From contig NC_066593.1 in assembly GCF_905475345.1 (NCBI RefSeq), forward strand, positions 6,805,274 through 6,869,273: DNA of 64,000 nt, in the 5' to 3' direction. Below, piece after piece: positions 52,501 to 64,000 of the stretch. The DNA comes from Vespula vulgaris. Its lineage: Eukaryota > Arthropoda > Insecta > Hymenoptera > Vespidae. The notes beneath the pieces were generated by a model. The model worked only from the letters and a program-made list of their open reading frames with translations, made no database searches and had not been told where the DNA came from. A program made the position numbers and the translations under genes. The number at the start of each line of letters is the position of its first letter. Positions within the stretch are counted from its first letter, which is position 1.

Positions 52501-54899
52501 AAAGAAATGAAGTCAAACAAATCGAAACGCGGAACGTATATATGTACATTCATACATTTACACATACATACATATAAGCATATAACAAGAGTTGAGTTAA
52601 AGTCTACCTACGTACGTATGTACGTATACATCTAACGGGTGACCTACTTTTCCGACGTATCGCGTCGCACTTTTACACTGCTTTATTCGCACGAGGGCTC
52701 TTCGTCACGTAGGCTTAATGAAACGGTACGGGGCCGGACCACTACCGAACTTTCAATCTATTCGACGAGTCGGATATCTCGCGAACCTCTCGTACTTTCC
52801 AATTCCAACTCAAAATTCCTTCTATAGAAATATCAGCCTCTCGCGAAACGTTACGTAACAACGATAAACGAGTTTCTCAAATAAAATCATAACTACGATG
52901 TATTTTATTCGACATGTATTTTCTAATCTTGATAATGAGAGAACAAGATTTCCTTTTTTTTTCTTTTTCGTCTAATTTTGTAGTGTATGAAGACTACAAA
53001 AATTATTTTAATGCAATGATTTAATTATGTGTTATTATCTTGATGTGAATTCCGGATACGTGAAAGATCATATAAGATTGCACTAGATAATGTTTAATTT
53101 CAAATTTAATGGAGTCAACTTTTTTATTTTTCAATATTATTTTTATTTTCTTTTTTAAGTGTAGATATCTATATATGTAGATTGGAGTATTATTAAATAT
53201 CAATAGTTTGATGAAACAATTTTAAAGATCTTACGAAATATTTGGAAGGAATGGAGATCTTAGGTACGATGAAAAACGAGAAGTTCGATTGATGGCTCCA
53301 ATTTTCTCAATTCTAATCCAATCGTGTCGAGCATCAAGTGGATAGGAAAATTGCGAAAATTCCTTCTGGCGACGTACGTCTATTTCTTGCGCGTTAGGAG
53401 AACGATCAAGACGCAATGGTGCCGAGTATCGTTTCGTCTGGATTGCGTCATTTTTTTTTAAATCTTCCTTCCGTATTGATTATCTTTTATTTCATTGAAA
53501 TGAAGTGTTAAAAACAAAATTAAATGTAGCGGAAGAGAGAAGTAAAAAAAAAAGAAGAAACAGAAGAAAACTGAACATGGGATGAAGAGGAACTAAATGT
53601 CGAGAAACTTCCTCCTTCTTGCATTTCCGGCGAAGAAAATTTTCGATCCTTTTAGCTCCTTTGGATTATCCTGTCACGCGCAAAATATCGTCGATGTGTT
53701 AGCTTCGCCATCTTTTCTTGTTGTAGCTTAGTAAATTTCTCACTTTCATACAGTTTCTGCGCAAGCGAGGCATGAAATAGGAAGAAACGTAAAGATTCTT
53801 TTACGCCAGATTACAAATGAGTAGGTACTTATCATCATCGTACGTCTACTTATTTTACTATTTTTCATCTAATACTTCTTTCATTAAAACGAAAACAAAA
53901 ATGCCGTAATTTTTTTCTTTTTTTTTTCTAAAGACACTCGTCTCTTTTCGGCGAATATAGAACGTAACTCGTAAAATGTTTGTCCTTCTTTTTTCTTTCT
54001 TTTTTTATTAATATCACAATCATACCTATATATTTTTCTAACAAGTCCTAACAGTCCAGTAGCAATACGAGTACGTGTAATCATTGTTTATTTGAGTTTT
54101 TTGGCCTTTCGAAAATCCAAGTTCTTTCATTATCCATCCAATAAAATCGAACGGCTTCGGAATCGTTTTTATTAGGGACTCTTATTGCTGGATTTCCTCG
54201 GTCGAGTCGGCAAAGTTTCTCGTCTACAAATGCGCACGAGAGAACACATACGCATATATTCATGTGAGTGAACTCATGCGAGCGAACGTGTTTGCGTTTT
54301 CGAGAGACCATTCATTTTCTCAAGCTACTTCCTATCGCCTTCTCTTCCTCCCTTTCTCTACCCTTCCCTTTCAAAAGATTTCAGACTAGAAGGGTCTTTC
54401 GATACTAAGCTAGTGAATAAGGTAGGACGATCTTTCTCCCTCTTCGTCTTCTTAAAAGTTTTTCTCACCGTGTTAGGTCAATAAACTCAAGAACGTGCCA
54501 ACCTTTTTCAATTTTTCCAAGTTTATAGATTAGAAAAGTATAAACGTGTGATTGTTTAAGTCCCATAACAATTCTTTTGTTTAATAAGGAAACTCGAATA
54601 TAGTGATCGCTAATTGCTTCCACAATGGTTTATTTTTTCAAACGAAATGCTTCTTCATAAATTGTTAGTACTTTATTAATTTTTAGTACTAACTTTGTTT
54701 TTATAAATTTTTAGAATCTCTTATCTATGATATTGAAAAGACTTCTGTTTTTTAAATGGATATAAAAACGAGACGATAATTACTCTGATCAATTTGCGAT
54801 ACTTTCGAGTTCCGATCGTAATAATTTCTATAGTTTGTAGTAGTTTAATTTGTATCTTGAAATTGTTGCTTCACTTAATCTTGTTTCATTTTTATTTAC

Positions 54900-54900
<1 letters not shown>

Positions 54901-54957
<57 letters not shown>
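54901..54957. repeat. (TA)n microsatellite
   Basis: Fifty-seven bases of pure TA. Confidence 0.95.
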
Positions 54958-54959
<2 letters not shown>

Positions 54960-55244
54960 AAACGTTGGTCGATTGAGATAAAAGAGTAATATTTTGAAAA
55001 GGAAAAGGGCAAACGCGAGACATGACGTTACCCATATATATTTTGCATTTCGAACACAAGAATGGAAACGGAAAGAGAGAGAGGAATGAAAAGAGAGGAA
55101 GTAAGAAGAACTCTTATCATTTCTGGAATGTCACCAGTATCGTAACATGATGATTGGTTTGATGTGCTGGAAAGCAGTACGTTGAGAGCTGAGTGACCTT
55201 TATAATCGATTGCAACTTATCGAAACTTTATGAAGTTCTCTTTG

Positions 55245-55276
<32 letters not shown>

Positions 55277-55277
55277 C
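55245..55277. repeat. CT-rich microsatellite
   Basis: CT dinucleotides with one TTT interruption. Confidence 0.85.
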
Positions 55278-57126
55278 TTTTTATCTTTGTCGTAGAACCT
55301 TTTATTCTTCAGAGAAAAGAGTAAAAAAATAAGACGAGAAACATTTGAGATATAGAAGCTTAACTCTCTCACTCTTAATTTTATCTTCTTGTTTTAATAA
55401 TGTAATTCAAATAATTTCTCTCGTTTGCATCGCGTTCTTTATCGTTAGTGGAACCATGATATTAAGGAATTCCGATCTCTTGATTGTACGAAAGGAATTA
55501 TTATTCCATCGACCTACATATTTCAGGCTAAAATCACTATACTTTATTTCAAAGAAACGTTTAAAAACGTTAAAAATTGGAGTGACGTTTAATCTGGAGT
55601 GAAAGTTCATCAAGAAAAATAATTTGGTCTAATTTAATTTAAAATGATAAGAAATATCGGGTAATCATTTCATTAAAAGATAATTGTATTTACCCAAAAA
55701 TAACGAAAACAATTTCTCATTGTTTGATCGCTATCAACTTATAATTAAAGAGATCTTTGTCTATGTATAATTGTATTTTATTGTTCTCTAGTTACATCTA
55801 TCTTTCTCGTGGATGATGGTTTCAATAGATCTATCGAATTAAAACCAAGCACGCTTTCCTCCGGAAAAGTTTCTTTTCTCTCTGTTTCACATACTAACGT
55901 TATTGAACTTGTCAATGTGCGATGTGACACGAATAATAATTTGACCTATTGATCATCGTTTCAACTACTATCGTCGAACGAAAACTTTACAGTCTACAAC
56001 GTATTCACTCCTTGCTTCTTATGTCGTCGAATTTGTACGAAGATGAATTAAATATTTGATGCTTTATTTTTTCTGTTCTTTTCTTTTTGCTAAACGTTCT
56101 AAGAAAAGATAATTAGTTTTTTTTTCTTATTTTTATCTCACTTCACTGATTTCTTCGTCGGCGTAAAAGATAATATTCATTGTTTTATTTTAGCATCGTT
56201 ATGATAACAAACTACTCGAGAATACTCTACTTTAAATCAAAGCTTTTCACCAAAAATGAATCCCTGAACGGCAATCCTTTTTCTCACCGTATGTTTTCGA
56301 TAGAACCTACGAGAAATTTTCTAAGATCTTGAAAGTGGAAGAAAACAAGGATTGAGGGAGTATCGTCTGTCGGGAGACATTTTATTGTACTACTTTTCTT
56401 CGATACAAGAAAAGTGTAAAAGACAGGAAGATAAAGAGAGAGAAAGACAGAGTGAGAGACAAGTATGAAGTTGAGAAAGTGGTGGTAGTGTTAGAAAAAG
56501 AGAAGAGGGCTTAAATTCCAACTCGAGGATCGAAAGTTTGACCGCCTTTTAACTCTCTCTGGAAAAGAATCCCTTAACGATGAGTTCGTGAGATAGAGAC
56601 AAAGAAGGAAATAAAGAGAAGAACAAAAGAAAAAAAAAGGAAAGAAAAATTCTTTCATTTATATTTATATTTTTATTAGAAAATTTATTTATATAACGTT
56701 CTCTTATATATCTTTATAATATATCATCCGAAAACGAGAATATAATTTAATGAGATATGTAAATAGTACGAATTGAAGTTATTTCTTGAAATTATTCTTA
56801 CGAAAAATTCAGAAGAACAGATGATTATTAATTAGCAGACCTGTGAAAAGCCAATGAAACGAATCCATTTTAAATTGTGAAGAGTCTAATTGATCATAAT
56901 TGGAATTAGCTGTTCACAGAAAGTGCGAACGATAGGAAACAACAGGAAAAGATTGCAACATGCCTTCTATTTCTGTCTGACCTTAATTAACGTAATACAT
57001 ATATTCATGTCAACATTCTACTACCATTGCCACTTTACTACCAGTCGATACTTTGGGCTAATGAGTACGTGGTTTTCAGCATTGATACAAAGTGCCATCT
57101 CCTCTGATACAATCCACCTTTCTTCT

Positions 57127-57151
57127 CTCCTCTCTCTCTCTCTCCCTCCCT

Positions 57152-57197
<46 letters not shown>

Positions 57198-57208
57198 CTC
57201 TCTCTCTC
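57127..57208. repeat. Imperfect (CT)n tract
   Basis: CT repeat with CCC, TTT, GT and CG interruptions. Confidence 0.9.
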
Positions 57209-57483
57209 ATCTATGTACCTTGGATAAAGATTATATCGCATTTATTGTGTCTTTTCGTCATTTTTTTAAGTATATACTTGTTTATCCTTTATCGAGAGCT
57301 TATTGCCGAATAAACAAATATGAATGTATTGATTTGTAATTTAAGAGGAAACTATGTCAGCGAATTAGGTTGATATTTCTCGAGAAAATTGCGAAATTTT
57401 AATAAAAGAAAAACAAGATAGATAAGAAAGATGAAAGGCGCATAAACAGAATATGGAGGATTATTGATCGAGCTGTGAGAACG

Positions 57484-57515
57484 AGAGAGAAAGAGAAAAA
57501 GAAAGAGAAAGAGAT

Positions 57516-57565
<50 letters not shown>
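57484..57565. repeat. (GA)n microsatellite
   Basis: Imperfect GA/GAAA at the left becomes pure GA at the right. Confidence 0.9.
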
Positions 57566-57569
<4 letters not shown>

Positions 57570-58780
57570 CTTGGCGATCTTTCGTTTATCTCTTGATCTC
57601 CTCTTTCTTCGATCGCTAAGCCGAAGTCCTCAGGCGCTTATCGGTGGCATTTAGACGAAGGGTCGACGAAGGGTCGACTGATGCCTCTCGTTTTCTCTTT
57701 TCTTCTCGCGAACAATTAGCCACGCATGCTTTTTTGTCCTTTTTATCTCAAAGAAAATATAGCCGATAGCGTGACTTCGACAAAAAAATTAATTGATAGA
57801 GGTAAATGACAAGAAAAAAGATTTTTACACAGAACAAATTATCGTAACAAAATTTGTTAATTGAATTTAATATGATGCTATCCGTTATTGCAAACAACAA
57901 TTATTTGGTAAACGTTAATTTTTCGATCATTTCTTTGTTTAAATTAGAAATTTTTCACTTTTTACGAATGAACATATTTTTAAAATAATGTCAAAATCAT
58001 TTACTGTAAGAAATCGTTATCTTTGTAATATTTTAAGAAAGTTCTTCAGATATAACGGGTTAGTTAGAAATAAAAGTCGTTAACTGCTTTTCGTTCTACG
58101 GTAGAATTCGTCGCTTCGCAAGCATGAACAAGATGGAATGGATGTGAGATGTGGGTGAATTGGAGCGGCATCGTTAGTTACAATCGGTAACAAAGCGATT
58201 GTTCATAAACGCGATGGCGAAAGCAGTAGTTGGGCGCTCGGTGGAGCTTTCGTGATCACAACGAGAAAAATTAAGGTCGATTAACACAATTTTTAAATGA
58301 GTACTGTTCGCATTGAGAGAACGTTTTTAAGAACGAAATCAAAAATAAAAATTCATTTAAAATATGTCTTTTCAGAATAACTATGTATATGTCTTTGCAA
58401 TTAACTCTTTGACAATTATCAAATTAAAATTACAACTTGATGCTTCTTCTTAAACTTAACATATTTTCATAGAGTTCTTGAAAAATTAAAAAGAAACTGT
58501 ACATAAGAAAGTTGGTGGTAAGTTAATTAACGAGTTTTTCTTAGAGAAATTTCATAGCTTTACGACATTTTAACTCGTCTTAATTAATGAACGTTTTGTC
58601 ACTTAGCTTCTCTAATTGCTCCTTGACGTCGAAATGCATTCTCCTGATAGTATGTTCCAATTATTTTTCTTTCTTCTTTTTTATCTTTTTTTCTTTTTTC
58701 TTTTTGCGAGAAATAAATTATTATTATATATTTAATTATCCAATCTTAATTATTCATCATTCCTTGAATTTAATAGGGGG

Positions 58781-58833
58781 AAAGAATGAATGAAAAAAAA
58801 TGAAAAGAATGAAAAAGAATGAATGAAAAAAAT
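58781..58833. repeat. Degenerate GAATGAA(A)n repeat
   Basis: Tandem GAATGAAA-like units of variable length. Confidence 0.75.
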
Positions 58834-59813
58834 GGGTGGATGACAGATGAAATGAATTATATTTAGTGAGCGAAGGTGAAATGAAAATATATCAAACGTT
58901 CTACGCCAATCGCATGTATAATATTCTGGATTAGTTATTATTTGGATTAGTTAATCAATGTTGTAACTGTTTTTATTACTGATTTTTCATAATTGATATT
59001 ATTATGCATTTCAGCTCTCACGTTACTCTATGATATTTTGTATCGTAAATTTTCGATGACCTTTAAGAAAATAAATAATTCAAATAAGTCCACCTATTAA
59101 TTTTATTGCAATCAGGATAACAAGTTTAGTTAATATAATTTACGAAGAATTTCATGTCAACTTCCACGAGTCCGTAAATTTGAGGCGTGAGATACAAATC
59201 GATAATGTGCAATTTTAATGAGTTTTAACGGTTTAAAAATATATTAAAAAAGAGTTGGTGTCATAATTCTCGATAATAATTATCATCCTTTCGTTATCGC
59301 AACAAAATATGTTTTCTATCTTGCGATTATGGACAGATGAATAAGGATTAATTTTTGATCGATCGAACAGAGATACTCACGAGATTATTAAATTAACAAA
59401 TCATTCATAAAGTGATACCCTTAAAAAAAGTTTCCTAATCTGACATAATCCAAATAAACGTACCATTCGATTAATCGTAAACTCACAAATTAATCGTTTA
59501 TTTATTTCTTCAAGAATTAATTCTTTTACTTACGAATTAATCATGAATTTTTGACACAACAGTTGGAATATATACGAGGAATAGAAAAACAATTCGATCG
59601 ATTTTCATAGACGCTTTTAAAAGGCGTAATGTCGTCTGCAAACTTCGAAGACAATACACTCGCATATCCTTTGATTCATTTAGCATAAATAGGAGATACT
59701 GCATGACTGCGTGACATACGATCGATTCCTTTCACTCATCTTCCTTTCATTCTTTCTCACTCATTTACTTTCTTTCTCTTTCATTCTCTCTTTCTCCTTT
59801 TCCTCTCTTTTTC

Positions 59814-59929
<116 letters not shown>

Positions 59930-60828
59930 GATATACCTTGGAACCTTTTAATGGAGCTAAAAGCGAGCGGTGAATGTCAAGCGTATGTACACTCGCATAG
60001 CGAATCATTCTTCTTCCGTAAGAGGATTGTCCAGACAGGCCGTAGGATTTGTCCGATAAAGAGCGAAAAAGCAGATAAAGGGTTCTGAAATTGGAACAAT
60101 CTCTATCTTTTTTCTCTTTCTCTCTTTCTTTTTCTCTCTTTCTCTCTCTCTTTCTGTATCTTTCTTTTTCTCTTTCTCTTCTCACCCTCTCTCTCTATTT
60201 CTCTCTCTCTCTCTTTCTATTCTTCTCTGTCATTTTTCTCTCCTTTTTGTCTTTCGATCTCGTACTTGACCCTAAAATCATCCCCCGTCCGACCAACCAA
60301 TCGTTCGAACCGTTTCATCGACTTTATTCGACGCTCGGTATTCAATGCAAGAAGCGTTTAATGAAAGTAGATTGTACCCTTTAAGGAACAATACACCCAT
60401 TCTTTCCTTTTCCATCTTAGTCGTCTACAATTAATCGTGGTTCATCTTTTGGTGTTGAATTCAAATACGATAAAAAATAACAGGACGCATAATATACATA
60501 TCTTTCTTTTATTCATTTTACTCATTGTGTGTTATATGTTTTGCATAAATAATATAGATTTGCAGTATAGGTCTAGACTTATTACAAGGTAATAGATAAA
60601 ATTGTAGATACAATAAAAATTGACGACAATAAGATTAAGAGGTATTTACGAAATATTATGTTAATTGATATACATATATTCAAAATCACATACGAATCTA
60701 ATCAGTTTCTTTTTGTTTTTCTAATCATAATATAATCATAAGAATAAGCTCGATATTTCTTCATTGTAATCAAATACGTTTAAATTTTTTAAATATTCAT
60801 CCTAAAACAAATGAATTCAGTGACCCAC

Positions 60829-60929
60829 AATAAGGTGTCATGTCGAGGACACGACTTATTACCTCTTGAACGGTGCATGTCCCGTGCAGCTGCACTCAAC
60901 GTGATAAATTAGTACGTCGTACTCATCAC
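60829..60929. repeat. Cluster of three palindromes
   Basis: Three palindromes lie close together. An imperfect inverted repeat AATAAG-TGTC / GACA-CTTATT spans 60829-60860. GTGCAGCTGCAC (60884-60895) is a perfect 12-base palindrome with a CAGCTG E-box at its core. AGTACGTCGTACT (60911-60923) lies inside outer arms GTGAT/ATCAC (60901-60929). Confidence 0.6.
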
Positions 60930-61594
60930 CTTAACGTACGGTTTGATTTCTAACGAGCGAAACTTCGATACGAAACGTCGGTACTATTAATATCTAGCTA
61001 TGTATATTAGCTATCGTCGAATATGCGTACCTATATATATGATATAATATTTCTACCTGTTTATATATTGAAAACTTTATCATTTTCATCGATCATTATC
61101 AAGAATTGTTATTTATCGTAAGTTATGCTACAAATTTTCAAGAGAAAATGAGTTATAAATTTGAAGATGAAATTTATCTCATTCCATCTAAGAAAATTCA
61201 TTCTAGTTTTCTATAGGATATAAAGAATTACAAATGTTGATTTTATGTTACGAAAGATAGAATAAATTTCATAGATACATCGGTTAAACTTCTCGCTTTA
61301 CGCTATATACCGAATTATACATTTTTATCATCGCCCTATGTATTATTTCCTTCATAATTTCGAAAAATATTTCTTCGCGTATCGTTTGTTCATTTAATTG
61401 GCATGAAAATAACATAGTTACAAGATGTTTGTTATAATTAACACAAAATTATAGGTAACGGTAAGTAGCCTTAACGATTTTCGTCCTGCCGAAACGAATA
61501 AGCTAACAATTTACGCGATACACGATCTAACATTTTGTTACAATATTCTGTCTCCAATCTCGGTTTTCTAACGACTTTTAGACGTTAAGGTTAC

Positions 61595-61673
61595 GCCTGC
61601 ACAGGCTTCCTACACCCTTAATAAGCTCTAGCCAACCCTTTATGAGGAATCTAACCTCGGATAGGTTGGTTAG
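61595..61673. repeat. Nested short inverted repeats
   Basis: GCCTG-CA-CAGGC lies at 61595-61606. CTAGCCAACC (61628-61637) pairs with GGTTGGTTAG (61664-61673) with one U-G pair. Between those arms GAGG...CCTC can form an inner stem. Confidence 0.5.
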
Positions 61674-63960
61674 GTATGCGTCTTTCGTCTGACAATTAGT
61701 AATTTACCTACACGTTATATGTACACGTTATATGTATCTCGAGAATTAAATTCTCTTTCTACATGTAATTTGTGCGTTTCCAATTTTCTCGATAAAAAAT
61801 TCAATTCTATCTACTTTCTACTTTTCTAGTTTCTTTTTTCTCTCTTTTTTTTCCCGTTTACTTTTTTCTTTTTTAATTGTCAAGTATGCACATTCGTACG
61901 ATAAAAAGAAAGAATGGGTTACGCGGTAACATTTTCTTGACGAATTGCTTCCATATTTTTTTCAGGAACACGAAATTCTTTTAAACTTTATTTAATTTTC
62001 GTTGTACTGGCATTCTCTATTTTTCTCTTCTTTCTTTTCTTTATTCAACATAATGAGAACATCAAGATATTTAAATGTTGCATGCTTTTAATATTTCCAG
62101 TAAAACACTCTCTTCGATTAAAGAGACGCTTTACAATAAGCACACAGAGAGAATCGGACAACTCTGGATCGAACGGGAAATTGACTCTCGATTAATTAAA
62201 TTTTTCGATGAACGTGATTTTATGCTGATGAAAACGTACATACGTATTTTTCTTTCTTTTTTTCTCTTAATGTATAGATCCATCAGTCGTAAATCCTTTA
62301 ATAACGACTTGAAATACTTAATTAATAATTAATTTTAAACCGATGTAATTTCAAGAAAACTACAGCGCTTTTAATCTTCGTCGAATCATATCTTAATGAT
62401 GATAATAAAATACTATTGTTCGTGGTTCACAGTTAACACAATATGTCTACGTAGGGTTAATGTTTCTTACCAACTTAAGAGATAAAGAAAACGTAGAAGC
62501 TATTTATTTCGTCCAAAGTTTCTTTCGAAATCTTTCCCTTACTTTCGAGTCCCTTCGCCTTTGCCCTTGGTAGAAACGTAACAATATAAGTGACCGAAGA
62601 AACAACTCGTGTGGCTAGCTCTTGTGAAATATAGAGGTATCGTGGGTCCTATTCTACCTCGAATTACTTGTTCGAGAATTTAAATTTTCCCCTGGACGAT
62701 GATACCTTGAAAACTCCTGAAAAAGGAAATTCACGTTTCGTCGCATTTGTCAAAGTTTCTCGAATAAATTTTACTTATACTATTCATATTTCATATTATA
62801 CTTACGTAACGAATGATCCTTTGTATAATAAATTTTCTTTCTTACTTATAGATATCATTCATCTCAGGTATAATAATTATTTACTATTAATGAATTAGTT
62901 AAGAAAGAAAGAAAAGCAATCTCATTTTTTAAATCTTACTATTACCTTCTATAACGTTGCAGCGACGAAACAGAGTAACCGGAAAATCGTCTGGTAGATG
63001 AATTTCCGTCGAAAAAATACCATCGAATTGATCCTATCTTTCATGACAATGGCTCGTTTCGTCTGTTTCATAGCTCCTCTTAGGTCGATGGTACGAGCTA
63101 GCGGCAAACACTTTTTAACGAAACGGGAGTTCATCCATAGTGCTAGCAAGCGAATTTAGTTGTCTTTTCTCGACTAGAACGACGACGAAGACGACGCTGA
63201 GAGACGTTCTCGATTGCTACTGGATGACGTCTTTCAGTTTCCTTTTTCTCTTTGAAAACTTCGTCCAGTACTTTTCTACCACTATGTCAGCTTTTATTTT
63301 CCTCTAGAATGGGAAGGAGTTCTCTTTTACCGGATAATTTAGAAAGGCGCGAACTCCATTGTCAGCGTGGCCTTTATCGACTCCTTTTATCTTCGATTTA
63401 AAAAGCTTCATTTTAGTATAGGTATCTAAGTATGTGCATATCATTATACGTGCATGTATTTAATGCGAACCACGAAAATTCGTAATTACAAGTAAAATAT
63501 TCAAGTAGGTATTACACAATCAGCTTATGGTTTAGTAATTTTAGTCAATTATGTATGATAGTCTAAAATATTATGAAAGCAGCCAATAACGAAAATCGAC
63601 GGACAGGACCAATTTTCTCTTTACCATATTATATAAGTTTGTCATGTATATAAATTAATTAGGATTAAAAAATATGGACCAGAGTAAATATGTAAATATG
63701 TGATACGATTCACACGAAATATGTAAATCGTATTTAAACTTTGATCTTCCTGTTCGATTTTAATTTTTTAAATTTTCATCTAGAAATAAATTATATATCA
63801 TTTCTTTGAATAAATTATTCCTTTTGAATAATTATAAATTAATATTGTAGTATCAGATAATTGGATATATTTCAATTACATCATTATCGATATAATGCAA
63901 TTTTTTGTAGTTAGATCATTAGAATGGATACTAATTTATTTTCTATTCCAGCGTACCTGC

Positions 63961-64000
63961 GGCAGAATGCAAGTCAGAGAACAGAGCAGGAAAAGGACAA
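63961..64000 (+). CDS. Candidate exon cut by the right edge, same unidentified gene
   Basis: A textbook acceptor (TTATTTTCTATTCCAG) ends at 63960. The following 40 bases are GC-richer than the upstream intron-like DNA. If joined to the exon ending at 37895 (phase 2), the first base completes a serine codon and the rest reads VPAAECKSENRAGKGQ without a stop. The two other frames are also open over this short stretch, so the frame rests on phase alone. The protein is not recognised. Confidence 0.35.

Noticed and set aside
56890..57339. 149-codon open frame
   Set aside because: The central third is a CT microsatellite that removes stops. The ends show no splice signals or recognisable domain.
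57655..57682. Two copies of GACGAAGGGTC
   Set aside because: A single short direct duplication, with no evidence of function.

Overview
The window looks like nuclear DNA of an insect, most probably an aculeate hymenopteran (bee, wasp or ant). The reasons are short AT-rich introns with GT..AG ends, strongly AT-biased intergenic DNA with long (GA)n/(CT)n, (GT)n(GA)n and (TA)n tracts, and insect-like protein sequences. The species cannot be fixed from the sequence alone. All gene models below were assembled by hand from reading frames, splice signals and codon phase.

Region 1 (1-15 kb) is gene-dense and carries five recognisable genes. They are: the 3' end of a secreted chitin-binding, mucin-like protein (+, 1-901); Hrs/HGS, the ESCRT-0 endosomal sorting subunit (+, 2149-5671, 11 exons, 822 aa); the CLEC16A/ema endosome-maturation protein (-, 10955-6614, 14 exons, 1006 aa); the tRNA methyltransferase Dnmt2/TRDMT1 (+, 12443-13639, 2 exons, 360 aa); and the small Maf bZIP factor maf-S (-, 14781-14084, 2 exons, 132 aa). 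Hrs and CLEC16A are convergent neighbours and both act on early-to-late endosome traffic. CLEC16A and Dnmt2 are divergent, with about 1.5 kb between their start codons. Dnmt2 and maf-S are convergent.

Region 2 (about 15-64 kb) has no recognisable gene body. It is AT-rich, full of microsatellites, and contains scattered CpG-rich or GC-richer blocks. The best explanation is the regulatory and intronic territory of one plus-strand gene with very long introns. The support is a CpG-dense block at about 20.0-20.2 kb, a possible first coding exon ending in GTAAGT at 36180, a convincing coding exon at 37706-37895, and a clean acceptor followed by open sequence at 63961-64000. The phases of the last three fit together. 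I do not recognise the protein. Other observations are a TTAA-bounded 67-nt near-perfect inverted repeat at 49148-49214 (miniature transposon or microRNA-like hairpin), a cluster of palindromes at 60.83-60.93 kb, a three-copy 23-bp tandem repeat at 31.6 kb, and a few weaker candidate exons.
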